Below are positions 27,361 through 37,134 of a DNA stretch of 64,000 nucleotides, piece by piece. Each line of letters opens with the position of its first letter. Positions within the stretch are counted from its first letter, which is position 1. The notes under the pieces were generated by a model that was given only the letters and a program-made list of their open reading frames with translations, made no database searches and was not told the origin of the DNA. The position numbers and the translations under genes were made by a program. The stretch covers positions 124,001 to 188,000 of the forward strand of contig CANGQJ010000001.1 of NCBI GenBank assembly GCA_947456625.1. The letters run 5' to 3'. This DNA is from Bacteroidota bacterium (GTDB lineage: Bacteria; Bacteroidota; Bacteroidia; Chitinophagales; Chitinophagaceae).

Positions 27361-27387
27361 TCCCTCCAATTTGGAGGGATTTTTTTT
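27361..27387 (+). terminator. Terminator after the small lipoprotein
   Basis: TCCCTCCA and TGGAGGGA form an 8-base stem with a three-base loop followed by eight T. It starts 30 bases after the stop codon. Confidence 0.9.
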
Positions 27388-27516
27388 GCCTAAAATTTCA
27401 GAATTACAATACAATTCAATGCTTTTGGCATTAATATTGCCTAGTACATGGTAACCTCTTAAATTTAAAAGGGGGGTAAATGGCGTGCCATTTTGACTAT
27501 TTAAAAACAAAGGAAA

Positions 27517-29916
27517 GTGAATAAATTTATATTGAAACAAGAAGAGGAAAATGAGTTCATTCCCATTTTCTCATTTAATGAGCAGGATGTGGAGAATGAA
27601 CCCGATTTAGAGATGGATGGTTTAATTCCAATATTACCCCTAAAAAATACGGTTTTATTCCCAGGTGTGGTAATTCCAATTACGGTGGGAAGGGATAAGA
27701 GTATTCAAGCAGTTAAAGCAGCATATAATAAGGACAAATATATTGGGGTATTAGCGCAAAAGGATGGAAATATTGAAGATCCTTGCCCTGAGGATTTATG
27801 TCAAGTTGGAACCATTGCAAAAATCATGAAAATGATTAAAATGCAAGACGGTGGAACAACAATTATTATACAAGGTAAAAAAAGGTTTGAACTCATAGGC
27901 GTTAAAGAGGAGGATCCTTATTTTAAAGCGGAGGTTAAAATTTTAACCGAAGAAAAAGTAAGTCCAGAGGATCAAAATTTTCAAGCACATCTTTCAACTA
28001 TCAAGGACTTAGCAACACAAATAATTCAGCTGTCACCCAATTTCCCTTCCGAAGCGGCACTTATTTTAAAGAATATAGAAAGTCCATTGTTCTTAATCAA
28101 TTTTGTTAGCTCTAATTTAAATGTAGAGTTGGCTGAAAAGCAAGGTTTATTATCGGAGCATAATATCACATTAAGGGCCGAAAAATTAATTCAGTTTTTG
28201 CAACAAGAATTGCAATTTGTTGAATTAAAAAATAAAGTTGCCAATAAAACAAGAACGGAAATTGATAAGCAACAAAGAGATTACTTTTTACACCAACAAT
28301 TAAAAAGTATTAAAGATGAATTAGGGGGAGATCCAAATGAGCGTGAAGTTGCTGACATGAAGAAAAAGGCTGAAGGTAAAAAGTGGCCAGATTCTGCAAA
28401 AAAATTATTTCAAACTGGATTAGAAAAATTGGAGCGCATGCATCCAAGTACGCCCGATTATTCGGTGGTGTATAATCATTTAGATTTATTATTGGATTTA
28501 CCTTGGGATGAATTTACCGACGATAATTATGATTTAAAAAATGCCAAAAAAGTTTTAGATGCGGATCATTATGGTATGGGTAAAATAAAAAACAGGATTT
28601 TGGAATATTTAGCGGTTTTAAAATTAAAAGGGGACATGAAAAGTCCAATTTTATGTTTTTTAGGGCCTCCAGGTATTGGTAAAACTTCTTTAGGGAAATC
28701 TATTGCACACGCAATTGGACGTAAATATGTAAGGGTAAGTTTAGGTGGTCTTCATGACGAGAGTGAAATAAGAGGACATCGTAAAACCTATATTGGTGCT
28801 ATGCCAGGCAGGATAATACAAAGTTTACGAAAAGTGAAAACTTCAAACCCGGTAATGATTTTAGACGAGATAGATAAAATTGGCACTGATCATAGAGGCG
28901 ATCCTTCTAGTGCATTACTTGAAGTGTTAGATCCGGAACAAAACCATAGTTTTTATGACAACTATTTGGAGTCAGAGTATGATTTAAGTAAAACCTTATT
29001 TATTGCAACAGCAAATGATATTAGCCATATACAGCCTGCCTTAAGAGACCGTTTAGAAATAATCGATCTTAGTGGATATGCAGTTGAGGAAAAAGTGGAA
29101 ATTGCAAAAAGGCATTTACTTCCTAAACAAAAAGAGGCACATGGCCTTGATAAAATAAATTTTAAAGTGCAGGACAATGTGCTTGAAAAAATAATAGAGG
29201 ATTATACAAGAGAAAGTGGCGTTAGGGAATTGGACAGACAATTAGCCTCTATTATGCGCTATCAAGCTAAAGAACTTGCTTATAAACACAAGGTAAAACC
29301 AACGGTAAGCAAATTGGATTTACATAAAATTTTAGGTCAAGCAAAGTATAGCAATGAAATTTATAAAACAGTGAATATGCCTGGGGTAGCGGTTGGGTTA
29401 GCATGGACCTATGTTGGAGGGGATATTTTATTTATTGAGGCTTTACTTTCCGAAGGGAAGGGTGAAATGAAATTAACAGGAAATCTAGGAAATGTAATGA
29501 AAGAAAGTGCTTCAACCGCATTAACTTATTTACAAGCAAACGCTAAAAAAATTGGAGTAGATCCAAATTTATTTAATACTAAGGCAATTCATGTGCATGT
29601 GCCAGAGGGCGCAGTACCTAAGGATGGTCCTAGCGCAGGAATTACTATGTTAACAGCGCTTACCTCTGCTTTTACAGGACGAAAAGTAAAACCTTATTTA
29701 GCTATGACCGGTGAAATTACATTACGTGGTCAAGTGCTTCCTGTTGGCGGAATTAAAGAAAAGATTTTAGCGGCAAAACGTGCTGGTATGAAAGAGATTA
29801 TTTTATGTTGGCAAAATGAAAAAGATGTTAATGAAATTGATCAAACTTTTATAAAAGGGGTGCAATTTCATTATGTAAAAAATATGCAACAAGTATTAGA
29901 TTTGGCTTTAGTATAA
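27517..29916 (+). CDS. lon: ATP-dependent protease Lon
   Basis: A 799-residue cytoplasmic AAA+ protease that degrades damaged and regulatory proteins. The N-terminal LON substrate-binding domain covers roughly 35-230. Then come the AAA+ module with Walker A GPPGIGKTS and Walker B MILDEIDKIG, and the C-terminal protease domain with the Ser706/Lys749 dyad (GPSAGIT and KEKIL). The GTG at 27517 is preceded by AGGAAA; an in-frame TTG five codons later is an alternative. It is followed 45 bases later by porQ. Confidence 0.97.
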   Translation: MNKFILKQEEENEFIPIFSFNEQDVENEPDLEMDGLIPILPLKNTVLFPGVVIPITVGRDKSIQAVKAAYNKDKYIGVLAQKDGNIEDPCPEDLCQVGTIAKIMKMIKMQDGGTTIIIQGKKRFELIGVKEEDPYFKAEVKILTEEKVSPEDQNFQAHLSTIKDLATQIIQLSPNFPSEAALILKNIESPLFLINFVSSNLNVELAEKQGLLSEHNITLRAEKLIQFLQQELQFVELKNKVANKTRTEIDKQQRDYFLHQQLKSIKDELGGDPNEREVADMKKKAEGKKWPDSAKKLFQTGLEKLERMHPSTPDYSVVYNHLDLLLDLPWDEFTDDNYDLKNAKKVLDADHYGMGKIKNRILEYLAVLKLKGDMKSPILCFLGPPGIGKTSLGKSIAHAIGRKYVRVSLGGLHDESEIRGHRKTYIGAMPGRIIQSLRKVKTSNPVMILDEIDKIGTDHRGDPSSALLEVLDPEQNHSFYDNYLESEYDLSKTLFIATANDISHIQPALRDRLEIIDLSGYAVEEKVEIAKRHLLPKQKEAHGLDKINFKVQDNVLEKIIEDYTRESGVRELDRQLASIMRYQAKELAYKHKVKPTVSKLDLHKILGQAKYSNEIYKTVNMPGVAVGLAWTYVGGDILFIEALLSEGKGEMKLTGNLGNVMKESASTALTYLQANAKKIGVDPNLFNTKAIHVHVPEGAVPKDGPSAGITMLTALTSAFTGRKVKPYLAMTGEITLRGQVLPVGGIKEKILAAKRAGMKEIILCWQNEKDVNEIDQTFIKGVQFHYVKNMQQVLDLALV

Positions 29917-29949
29917 ACCGTATATTTTAATAATTTGATATCTAAACCC

Positions 29950-29957
29950 TAGCTTTG
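29950..29957 (+). promoter_or_regulatory. -7 promoter element abutting porQ
   Basis: TAGCTTTG fits TAnnTTTG but ends only four bases before the porQ ATG, so the mRNA would be leaderless or nearly so. No well-spaced -33 element is visible. Confidence 0.4.
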
Positions 29958-29961
29958 TGAT

Positions 29962-30993
29962 ATGAGTTCAGCTGATCATAAAATACAAAAGCTAGGGTTT
30001 TTGATTTTAGTATTTATTGTTAATGCAATAACATGTATTAATGTTATTGCACAAACCACAGCTGGCAATGCTATTTACAATTTCATAGAATTGCCTTATA
30101 GCGCAAAATCAACTGCGCTTGGAGGTATTAATATAAGTAGTATTGGTAGCGATATTGGATTGTCAATGTACAACCCTGCACTACTTAATGCAGATATGGA
30201 CAAGGAAATGCATTTAGGCATCAAGCCCTATTTTGCAGGTATTGGACAATATGATTTAATGGGGGTTAATCATTGGGATCAAAAAAAAGTTACTTGGGGA
30301 TTTGGGGTACACTTTTTAGATTATGGCAATATTTCTATGACAGATTTTTCGGGCAATGAAATAGGTTCTATGCATCCTAGTGATTATGCTATCCAACTTT
30401 CTGCAGCAAGTGATTACATTCAACACTTTAGAATAGGTAGTACTTTTAAATTTATTCATTCCAATTACGGAATCTATAAATCTAGTGGGTTTGCTTTGGA
30501 CATAGGCTTGGTATATAAATCGCCAAATGAGTTAAATCAAATAAGTATACTTGTAAAAAACATGGGTACTCAAATTACTACAGGGCTAAACCGTCAAGAA
30601 TTGCCTTTTAATGTTTTATTAGGGTATTCAAAAAAATTAGCGCTCGCGCCAATTCAGTTTTCAATTACTGCGGACAGGCTTTCTGTATGGAATAATTTAT
30701 ATTATGATCCAAACAATTCCAATGCAATAGGAGCTATGGCGCCAGGACAAATGCAAAACTTATTTAATCATCTAATTTTGGCTGCTGAGTTTTATATTGG
30801 CAAACAAGTAGACCTTGATTTAGGGTATAACTTTATAAGACGTTACGATTTAAATGTTCAGAACCAATCCAATGGATTAAATGGCTTTGCTGCTGGAATG
30901 GGTGTTAAATTAGAGCGAATGAAATTTCAGTACGGCAGTTCATTTTTTCAAACTAATGCATACCATCATTTTTCTATTATCTATAAGCTGTAA
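29962..30993 (+). CDS. porQ: Type IX secretion system protein PorQ
   Basis: A 343-residue outer-membrane barrel protein of the PorV/PorQ family, linked to the type IX secretion system that exports and anchors surface proteins. A signal peptide ends near residue 30 (VIAQ before TTAG). The mature start SAKSTALGGINISS is a family hallmark, with NPALLN soon after and a FKFIHSNYGIY strand. The C-terminus HHFSIIYKL ends like an outer-membrane strand. It is convergent with a PBP1A-porW-like pair. Confidence 0.88.
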   Translation: MSSADHKIQKLGFLILVFIVNAITCINVIAQTTAGNAIYNFIELPYSAKSTALGGINISSIGSDIGLSMYNPALLNADMDKEMHLGIKPYFAGIGQYDLMGVNHWDQKKVTWGFGVHFLDYGNISMTDFSGNEIGSMHPSDYAIQLSAASDYIQHFRIGSTFKFIHSNYGIYKSSGFALDIGLVYKSPNELNQISILVKNMGTQITTGLNRQELPFNVLLGYSKKLALAPIQFSITADRLSVWNNLYYDPNNSNAIGAMAPGQMQNLFNHLILAAEFYIGKQVDLDLGYNFIRRYDLNVQNQSNGLNGFAAGMGVKLERMKFQYGSSFFQTNAYHHFSIIYKL

Positions 30994-30995
30994 AA

Positions 30996-31023
30996 ATAAT
31001 CCCTTCATTTGAAAAGGGATTAT
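30996..31023. terminator. Bidirectional terminator between porQ and PBP1A
   Basis: The 10-base arms ATAATCCCTT and AAGGGATTAT enclose an eight-base loop between two convergent genes. The flanking sequence is A/T-rich but lacks a long T-run, so strength is uncertain. Confidence 0.65.
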
Positions 31024-31034
31024 AATAATTTTAA

Positions 31035-33431
31035 TTAATTTTTCTTAGGAAGTAATGCTTTTGGTTTCTGTGCTTCCTTGTTTGCTGCAGGAGTTGCTTT
31101 TTTAGGATTTTCTTTTGCAGGCGGCATAATTGCTTTTTCGGCAGGCTTTTTTGAGTTTGGAATGGTATAATCCGATTCGGCAGCGATATCTTCGGTATTA
31201 TCTATAGGTGGAACCGATTTATCCATCACTAAAGTATCCTTTGTAATAAAGTTGACATTAAAATCTGATTGTAAATTTACTGGTCTTTCAAAAGTGGAGT
31301 TTTGGTCTAATTTACAAGCTGGATCGTTGGTGACTCTTTCCATAAAATAAGCCCATATAGGAAGTGATGCGTGTGCACCTTGTCCAAAATAATTATCAGT
31401 AAATCGGATATACCTATCATCACAACCCACCCATGCTCCAGCAAGTAATTGAGGGGTATAACCCATAAACCATAAATCACTATTGTCGTTTGTTGTTCCT
31501 GTTTTTCCGGCAATGGATTGTGCTTTAACGTCATAGGAATACATAGATCTTCCTGTTCCTTTACTAATCACACCTTGCATCATATTCACAACTGAATAGG
31601 CAGTAACCTCATCAATTACTTTTTTTCTTTTTGGGGAGAAACTTTCAAGTACATTTCCATTTTTATCTTCAATTCTATTAATGAAAAATGGTTGTGCATT
31701 ATAACCAGCTCCTGGGAACATAGTGTATGCTTGTACCATTTCAAATAATGAAATTTCGCAAGAACCTAATGCAATAGCTGGGTATGGTTGTATCTCGGCC
31801 TGAACATTACACTTCTTTAAATAGTCAACTAGTTCTTTAGCAGCTTCGTTTCCTTTACCATTTATTTGTTTCATGATATAAGCCGATGCACAGTTTCTAG
31901 ATTCTGCTAAAGCTTGTGCCATTGGCATAGATGCACCTGTACATGTTTTACTTGTATTTGGAACCATGCCATAACCGTCAAATAATTGCTGTTGGTCTTG
32001 AACAATTGTATTAGGCGTAAAACCTGCTTTTTCAATGGCTAGGGAATAGAGTAGTGGTTTCATGGTACTACCCACTTGTCTTCTAGTATTAATATTAACG
32101 TGGTCGTATTTGAAGGTTTTAAAATCTACTCCTCCAACCCAAGCTTTAACTTCTCCAGTAAAAGGGTCAACGGCTAAAAATCCAGTTTGTAGAATTTGTT
32201 TATGGTATTTTAACGAGTCAAGAGGAGACATGATGGTGTCAATGTACCTATTTTTATTCCATGCGAATACACGCATTGTTAAAGGCTGATCAAATGACTT
32301 TCTTACTATTTCGTCACTTATATCCTCTTTTTTTAAATTTCTCCAACGATCAGTTTGTTTAATAGCAGCCTCTATTTGTGTATTAAATTCTTTCCATATT
32401 TCACCCGATTTTATTTTGGGCTGCTGACTAAACTCTTTTTGGAGGTAGGCCATATGTCTTGCAACTGCTTCCTCGGCATAAACCTGCATGCGTGGGTTAA
32501 TAGTGGTATATATTCTTAATCCGTCCTTGTATAAATTATATGGGTCGCCATTATTTTTTTTATGTTCCTTACACCATTTTTTCATGAACTCGCCAAGGTT
32601 CATTCTAAAGTAGGGGCCTAGGCCATTGTTCTCATCTAGCTTTTTAAAATTAGTAACTACAGGTAAATTTTTTAATTGTATTGCTTGGTCTTCAGTGATA
32701 TATTTTTGTGTAGCCATTCGGTTAATTACCAAATTTCTACGTTCTAATGCAAGCTTGGGATTTCTGTTTGGATTGTATTTTGTAGGTGCATTAACCATGC
32801 CAATAAGTAGTGCAGCCTCCTCAATAGTAATTCGGTCAGGCTCTTTTTGAAAAAAGCTTCTTGAAGCATTGCTTACTCCAAATAAATTCTCACTAAAAGG
32901 GACCGTATTTAAATAAAGGGCAACAATTTCTTGTTTTGTAAATTTGCGCTCTAATTTAATGGCAATAATACTTTCCTTTATTTTTTGAATAATTCGAAGT
33001 AATTTATTTTTGGTACTCCAATTGTCTGTAAATAAGTTTTTAGCAGTTTGCATGGTAATGGTCGAGGCTCCGCCCTTACTACCTAAAAAAGTAATTGCCC
33101 TAATTAAGCCTTCACCATCTACACCAGAGTGATCATAAAATCTTTTATCCTCTGTGGCCACTAATGCCTGAATTAAATAGGGGCTCATATCTCTATACTT
33201 TACACTAATTCGGTCCTCTAAATAATATTTCCCCATTGGGGTCCCATCTTGAGCGTAAACTTGACTTGCAAGGGATGCGGTTGGATTTTCAATATCGTTT
33301 AAATCTGGCATGTCACCAATCCATCCCCAATTTAACATGAGTAGAAAAAGGATAAAAACGCCCATAGAAATAAAATAATATTTCCAGAAAAGTCGTACCC
33401 AATTTTTCGGCTTCTTTACTTCTTGGTTCAT
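31035..33431 (-). CDS. Class A penicillin-binding protein (PBP1A-type)
   Basis: A 798-residue bifunctional peptidoglycan synthase. One N-terminal transmembrane helix (about 14-35) is followed by a GT51 glycosyltransferase domain with Glu94 in ATEDKRFYDHSGVD and KGGASTITMQ at 119-128. The transpeptidase domain has Ser455-x2-Lys458 (STMKP), an SRNCAS element and KTGTT. The C-terminal 40 residues are a Lys/Pro/Ala-rich tail, probably disordered. It lies ten bases downstream of the porW-like gene in the same operon. Confidence 0.95.
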   Translation of the reverse strand: MNQEVKKPKNWVRLFWKYYFISMGVFILFLLMLNWGWIGDMPDLNDIENPTASLASQVYAQDGTPMGKYYLEDRISVKYRDMSPYLIQALVATEDKRFYDHSGVDGEGLIRAITFLGSKGGASTITMQTAKNLFTDNWSTKNKLLRIIQKIKESIIAIKLERKFTKQEIVALYLNTVPFSENLFGVSNASRSFFQKEPDRITIEEAALLIGMVNAPTKYNPNRNPKLALERRNLVINRMATQKYITEDQAIQLKNLPVVTNFKKLDENNGLGPYFRMNLGEFMKKWCKEHKKNNGDPYNLYKDGLRIYTTINPRMQVYAEEAVARHMAYLQKEFSQQPKIKSGEIWKEFNTQIEAAIKQTDRWRNLKKEDISDEIVRKSFDQPLTMRVFAWNKNRYIDTIMSPLDSLKYHKQILQTGFLAVDPFTGEVKAWVGGVDFKTFKYDHVNINTRRQVGSTMKPLLYSLAIEKAGFTPNTIVQDQQQLFDGYGMVPNTSKTCTGASMPMAQALAESRNCASAYIMKQINGKGNEAAKELVDYLKKCNVQAEIQPYPAIALGSCEISLFEMVQAYTMFPGAGYNAQPFFINRIEDKNGNVLESFSPKRKKVIDEVTAYSVVNMMQGVISKGTGRSMYSYDVKAQSIAGKTGTTNDNSDLWFMGYTPQLLAGAWVGCDDRYIRFTDNYFGQGAHASLPIWAYFMERVTNDPACKLDQNSTFERPVNLQSDFNVNFITKDTLVMDKSVPPIDNTEDIAAESDYTIPNSKKPAEKAIMPPAKENPKKATPAANKEAQKPKALLPKKN

Positions 33432-33440
33432 TGCTCCCTT

Positions 33441-36395
33441 TTAATTTTTTATAATATTCTTTAACATAAAGTCCTTATATAATTTAAGGTCATTTCGCGT
33501 CTTTAATTCAATGATATTAGATTTTCCAATTAAGCAGATGTCAAACTGCTTGTCACTGATATACGAAGTTATTGCTTTTCTTATATTTTGTGTATTGGCT
33601 TTTAAATATTGTTTGGCATTATTTACATTATCAAGTGGTCCAATCCATATAATATAGGTATTTTCCTGAAATTGGGAATAGGATGGGATTGTGGTTTGAT
33701 TTAATAAGTCTAGTTTTAAAACACGCGTAATAGTGTCCTTTATTTTTTTGGTTATGCTAACTAAAGGACTATTTACTATGACTGCTAAATAGTAGTTTTC
33801 TGTAGTATCTATGTGATATGAAGGTTTATTGATACTACTATCTATTAATGCCGATTGCTCCCTTGTTATTTGAATACTTTCAACATATAGTTCAGTGTCT
33901 TTTCTATTTTTAAGATCGGATATAATATTTTTTGCTTTTTCTCTGATGAGGTCGTTTTTGCTCTTGTAAATAATGGAGTCTAAAATTAATATTGCATTAT
34001 TGTCTTGCTTTTGCTGGGCTAACATTTTTACCAGTAAAAAACTAAATGGTATTTCCCATTTAGAATTATACATTTCAGATTTTATATTATTTGCATATAC
34101 TGCAAGTTGTTCCCATTTGCCTAGTTGGCATAATAAATAGGCTTCCTCATATAAATTGTCTACATTAAATTTTTTATTAATTTTTTCTTGAACGGCTTTC
34201 TTCTTTTGGTTATAACTACCATTAGGAAATTTAGATACAACAATGGAAATAATATTGTCGGACATGGTTTTATTGCCATCATGTAAATATTGGCTAGCCA
34301 TATCTAAAAAAGCACGCTCAGTTATTTCGGGGTCAATGTCTCGCTCAATAATTTTTTGATAAAATGGTTTTGCTTTTGAAAAGTCGTTTAGTTTTAGTAA
34401 AAATGTCTGTGCTACATTTAAAGTTGCTTTATTCCAATTGGCAAGTGAAGATTTATATTCTAAATTATCTTGAATAAGTTTTATATTATTAGTGTCTGCC
34501 TTAATTATTGGCATTTTAATACCAGTAGTAATGGTATCGGCAATTATGGCATTAATGCTATTAACTGCACTTGTACTAGCCATACTTGAACTTGTTTTTC
34601 TTCTCCAGGCATCAACGTTTGGTCGTTCGCCCCATTTTTGAATGAAGTTTTGTTTGCCCTGAGCAATTGTAGATGTGCTTTCAAAATAAAAATCATTTGT
34701 GTTGCTATTTGAAAAAGCATTATAGGGGGTAGTTGTAAAAGTGCTGGTTGGTTCTTGATTAGATTTTACTTTATCTGAAAAAATGCCAATTAAATTTTTT
34801 TCCGATTGCTTAACACCTGCTTGCCAATGAGCGGCGTATGGCATTTGAGCTTCAATTGGTAGGGTATAGATATATTGAAGGGTATCTTCCTTTTGAATAT
34901 TTAATAAATCTTTGACAATACTACCCATCCATTTTTTCCTAAGCGTAATTTTTTCAAATTCTGGATTTGTTTTTAAGGTATTACTTAAGCTATCGTATGC
35001 TATTTTTGAAATATCAAATTTGCTATACTGATAATTAATTTCTCCAATTAATTCAAATGCTTTTTGTTTTTGGGATGTATTGTTGTTGTTAAATTTAATA
35101 GCGCTTATTAGCCATTCATTTGCTTTTCCTATAGCATTATTTTGAATTGCAAGTTTTGCCATTTCAAAATATACAATGTCTTTGTAGGGTTTATATTTGT
35201 CCCTTTTTGTCATGCGCTCTAATTCATTTGCCAGCGTTTGCCAAGGACGTTTTGATTTATTTGATTCAATTCGAATCATATTTATAGTTGCATAAACGCC
35301 TATGATAGGATTGGGAGAAAATTCATTGGCTTTTTTATACCATGTATAGGCTTCATCAGTTTTGTTTGCTTTTTGAAATAATTGACCAATTAAAAAGTAC
35401 CACCTACTTTTTGCTAAACCGTCCATTGCGTTTGGCAATGCATTTATTAAACTATTTGCAGCGTTTTCATAAGACTCTGTTTGGTAATATGCATAAGCAA
35501 ATTGTTCTTGTAAAAATGGGTAAAGTCTTTTTGGAAAAACGGCATCGGATTTTAAAAGTTGCAATAAACTAATGCCCTCGTTTATTTGATTTGATTCAAT
35601 ATAATTTCTGGCTTGCCATATCATACTCTCATTTCTGACATTTGCATTTTCCCATATTCTTTTGTCTTCTTTATTGGCTATACTAAAATTGCCATTTGTA
35701 TTTCTTAGATTGCTACCAATGGGGAGTTCAATTCCATTTTCTTTTTCGTCAAAAGAATAATTAATGAATTGTAATATACTTGCTGCAGTGTCAAAATTCT
35801 TATGAAATAAATAGGCTTTAGCAAGTAATAAATAGGCATCATCAACCCAGTTACTTCGGAGGTCGTGTAATACAATATTGGCATTACACCTGTATACTAT
35901 GGAATCAATACTGCTTTTAGAAGTAGTTGTTAAATCATAATCATAAAAGCTTAACAAATTAGTATAGTCTTCTTGAAATTGATTTCTAGCTTTTTGAATA
36001 ATATCTTTTAATTCTTCCTCTGCGTTAAATAAATAATTGAATTGTGAAACCGTATTTTGATATGCTCTGCGACCTAAAGTATATTTTTTATTTAAAAGGA
36101 TTTCATAGGGGAGTGGCCTGTCGTCTTCTTCAGGTGTTACTTTTTGAGCAACTTTATTTATTTCACTATTGGCGGCATCTTTAATATCGGTTGCTTTATT
36201 TGCAATTTCTCCTTTTATTTTTTTCTGTGTTGAATCTAATATGCTATTTATTTTTTTGACCAATTTATTTTGGTTGGGGTCAAAGCGTTTACTTGTGCTA
36301 TCCTGCCCATATAAGCATATTGGTATCATGGCAATAATAAATAATGCCAAACCCCAATTTGCAAAGTATTTTAAAGGCTGTTTACGAATAGACAT
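33441..36395 (-). CDS. porW: TPR-rich envelope protein, probable type IX secretion component PorW/SprE
   Basis: A protein of 984 residues. I place the start at the ATG at 36395, where MSIRKQPLKYF begins a good signal peptide ending CLYG before QDS; an upstream ATG at 36464 would add 23 residues that hide it. The body is a series of degenerate tetratricopeptide helices (for example SRWYFLIGQLFQKANKTDEA). The last 100 residues form an alpha/beta segment ending KLYKDFMLKNI, resembling the end of PorW/SprE. PorW is normally a lipoprotein; here Cys sits in an atypical lipobox (IPIC), so lipidation is doubtful. porQ nearby supports the assignment. Confidence 0.6.
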   Translation of the reverse strand: MSIRKQPLKYFANWGLALFIIAMIPICLYGQDSTSKRFDPNQNKLVKKINSILDSTQKKIKGEIANKATDIKDAANSEINKVAQKVTPEEDDRPLPYEILLNKKYTLGRRAYQNTVSQFNYLFNAEEELKDIIQKARNQFQEDYTNLLSFYDYDLTTTSKSSIDSIVYRCNANIVLHDLRSNWVDDAYLLLAKAYLFHKNFDTAASILQFINYSFDEKENGIELPIGSNLRNTNGNFSIANKEDKRIWENANVRNESMIWQARNYIESNQINEGISLLQLLKSDAVFPKRLYPFLQEQFAYAYYQTESYENAANSLINALPNAMDGLAKSRWYFLIGQLFQKANKTDEAYTWYKKANEFSPNPIIGVYATINMIRIESNKSKRPWQTLANELERMTKRDKYKPYKDIVYFEMAKLAIQNNAIGKANEWLISAIKFNNNNTSQKQKAFELIGEINYQYSKFDISKIAYDSLSNTLKTNPEFEKITLRKKWMGSIVKDLLNIQKEDTLQYIYTLPIEAQMPYAAHWQAGVKQSEKNLIGIFSDKVKSNQEPTSTFTTTPYNAFSNSNTNDFYFESTSTIAQGKQNFIQKWGERPNVDAWRRKTSSSMASTSAVNSINAIIADTITTGIKMPIIKADTNNIKLIQDNLEYKSSLANWNKATLNVAQTFLLKLNDFSKAKPFYQKIIERDIDPEITERAFLDMASQYLHDGNKTMSDNIISIVVSKFPNGSYNQKKKAVQEKINKKFNVDNLYEEAYLLCQLGKWEQLAVYANNIKSEMYNSKWEIPFSFLLVKMLAQQKQDNNAILILDSIIYKSKNDLIREKAKNIISDLKNRKDTELYVESIQITREQSALIDSSINKPSYHIDTTENYYLAVIVNSPLVSITKKIKDTITRVLKLDLLNQTTIPSYSQFQENTYIIWIGPLDNVNNAKQYLKANTQNIRKAITSYISDKQFDICLIGKSNIIELKTRNDLKLYKDFMLKNIIKN

Positions 36396-36437
36396 ATAAA
36401 GGTTAAAAAACTCCTTAAAAGTACAATTTATCCGCTT

Positions 36438-36445
36438 TATTTTTG
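36438..36445 (+). promoter_or_regulatory. -7 promoter element for the 36491-38145 run
   Basis: TATTTTTG matches TAnnTTTG, 45 bases before the first gene of the plus-strand run and within the gap shared with the divergent porW-like gene. Confidence 0.5.
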
Positions 36446-36490
36446 CTAAAAATTGCATTCCCATCGTATCTTTAACAGGTATTTACCCAT

Positions 36491-36886
36491 ATGGCTAATT
36501 TAGATTTTAATAATACCTTTAAAAGGACAAGTAATACTTACCGATTAGTGGTCATGAATGATGACACCTATGACGAAGTTATTGCCTTTAGACTGTCCAG
36601 AAGGTCGGTATACATTGGCGTAAGTATTAGTTTTATTTTATTAGTTGGATTAACAATTGGTTTAATTGCATTTACACCCTTAAAGTATTATATCCCTGGG
36701 TATGGTTCTAAAGAAAGCAGAACAACGCTTCAATTACTTAAAATTAAAACCGATTCATTAGAACAGTCAATACATTATAAGGATATGTATTTGGAAGGGC
36801 TAAAAAAAGTATTTAATGACAATAACCCCAAACAATTAGATACCATACCTTTGCAAATTCCAGAATCTAAGCCAACTACCGATTAA
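36491..36886 (+). CDS. Single-TM protein resembling the N-terminus of envelope M23 peptidases
   Basis: A 131-residue protein. Residues 1-35 form a cytoplasmic domain (NTYRLVVMNDDTYDEVIAFRLSR), 40-63 a transmembrane helix, followed by FTPLKYYIPGYG and a predicted coiled coil (about 78-112). From memory this layout matches the N-terminal half of a Bacteroidota family that usually carries a C-terminal M23 metallopeptidase domain. No such domain follows here, and the stop is clean. Function is unknown. It heads a four-gene run with gaps of about 10-15 bases. Confidence 0.6.
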   Translation: MANLDFNNTFKRTSNTYRLVVMNDDTYDEVIAFRLSRRSVYIGVSISFILLVGLTIGLIAFTPLKYYIPGYGSKESRTTLQLLKIKTDSLEQSIHYKDMYLEGLKKVFNDNNPKQLDTIPLQIPESKPTTD

Positions 36887-36895
36887 ATTTAAACT

Positions 36896-37120
36896 TTGAA
36901 AGATAATTCCAATCCAGAAACAAAGTTCAATTGGTCTAAATTTGCAGGACTTGCTTCACAATGGGCTGTTGCTTTAGTTATATTATTGTTTTTAGGAAAG
37001 TATTTAGATCAGAAAAAATTTATTCATATCAAAATGCCTTTATTTATTTGGATCCTACCTTTTGGGTTCATACTTTTTTCTCTTTTTAATATTATAAAGG
37101 AAACAAACACCAATAAATAA
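36896..37120 (+). CDS. AtpZ/AtpI-family small membrane protein
   Basis: A 74-residue protein starting with TTG at 36896, nine bases after the previous stop; no ATG lies before the conserved region. It has two hydrophobic helices (about 17-38 and 46-66) separated by KYLDQKKF, the pattern of AtpZ/AtpI proteins that aid assembly or ion supply of F-type ATP synthase. No atp genes occur in the window, so the connection to ATP synthase is from family resemblance only. Confidence 0.65.
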   Translation: MKDNSNPETKFNWSKFAGLASQWAVALVILLFLGKYLDQKKFIHIKMPLFIWILPFGFILFSLFNIIKETNTNK

Positions 37121-37134
37121 TTAAAATTTAAACC

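Noticed and set aside
36396..36464. Upstream ATG for the porW-like gene
   Set aside because: The extra 23 residues are charged and precede a proper signal peptide that starts at 36395.
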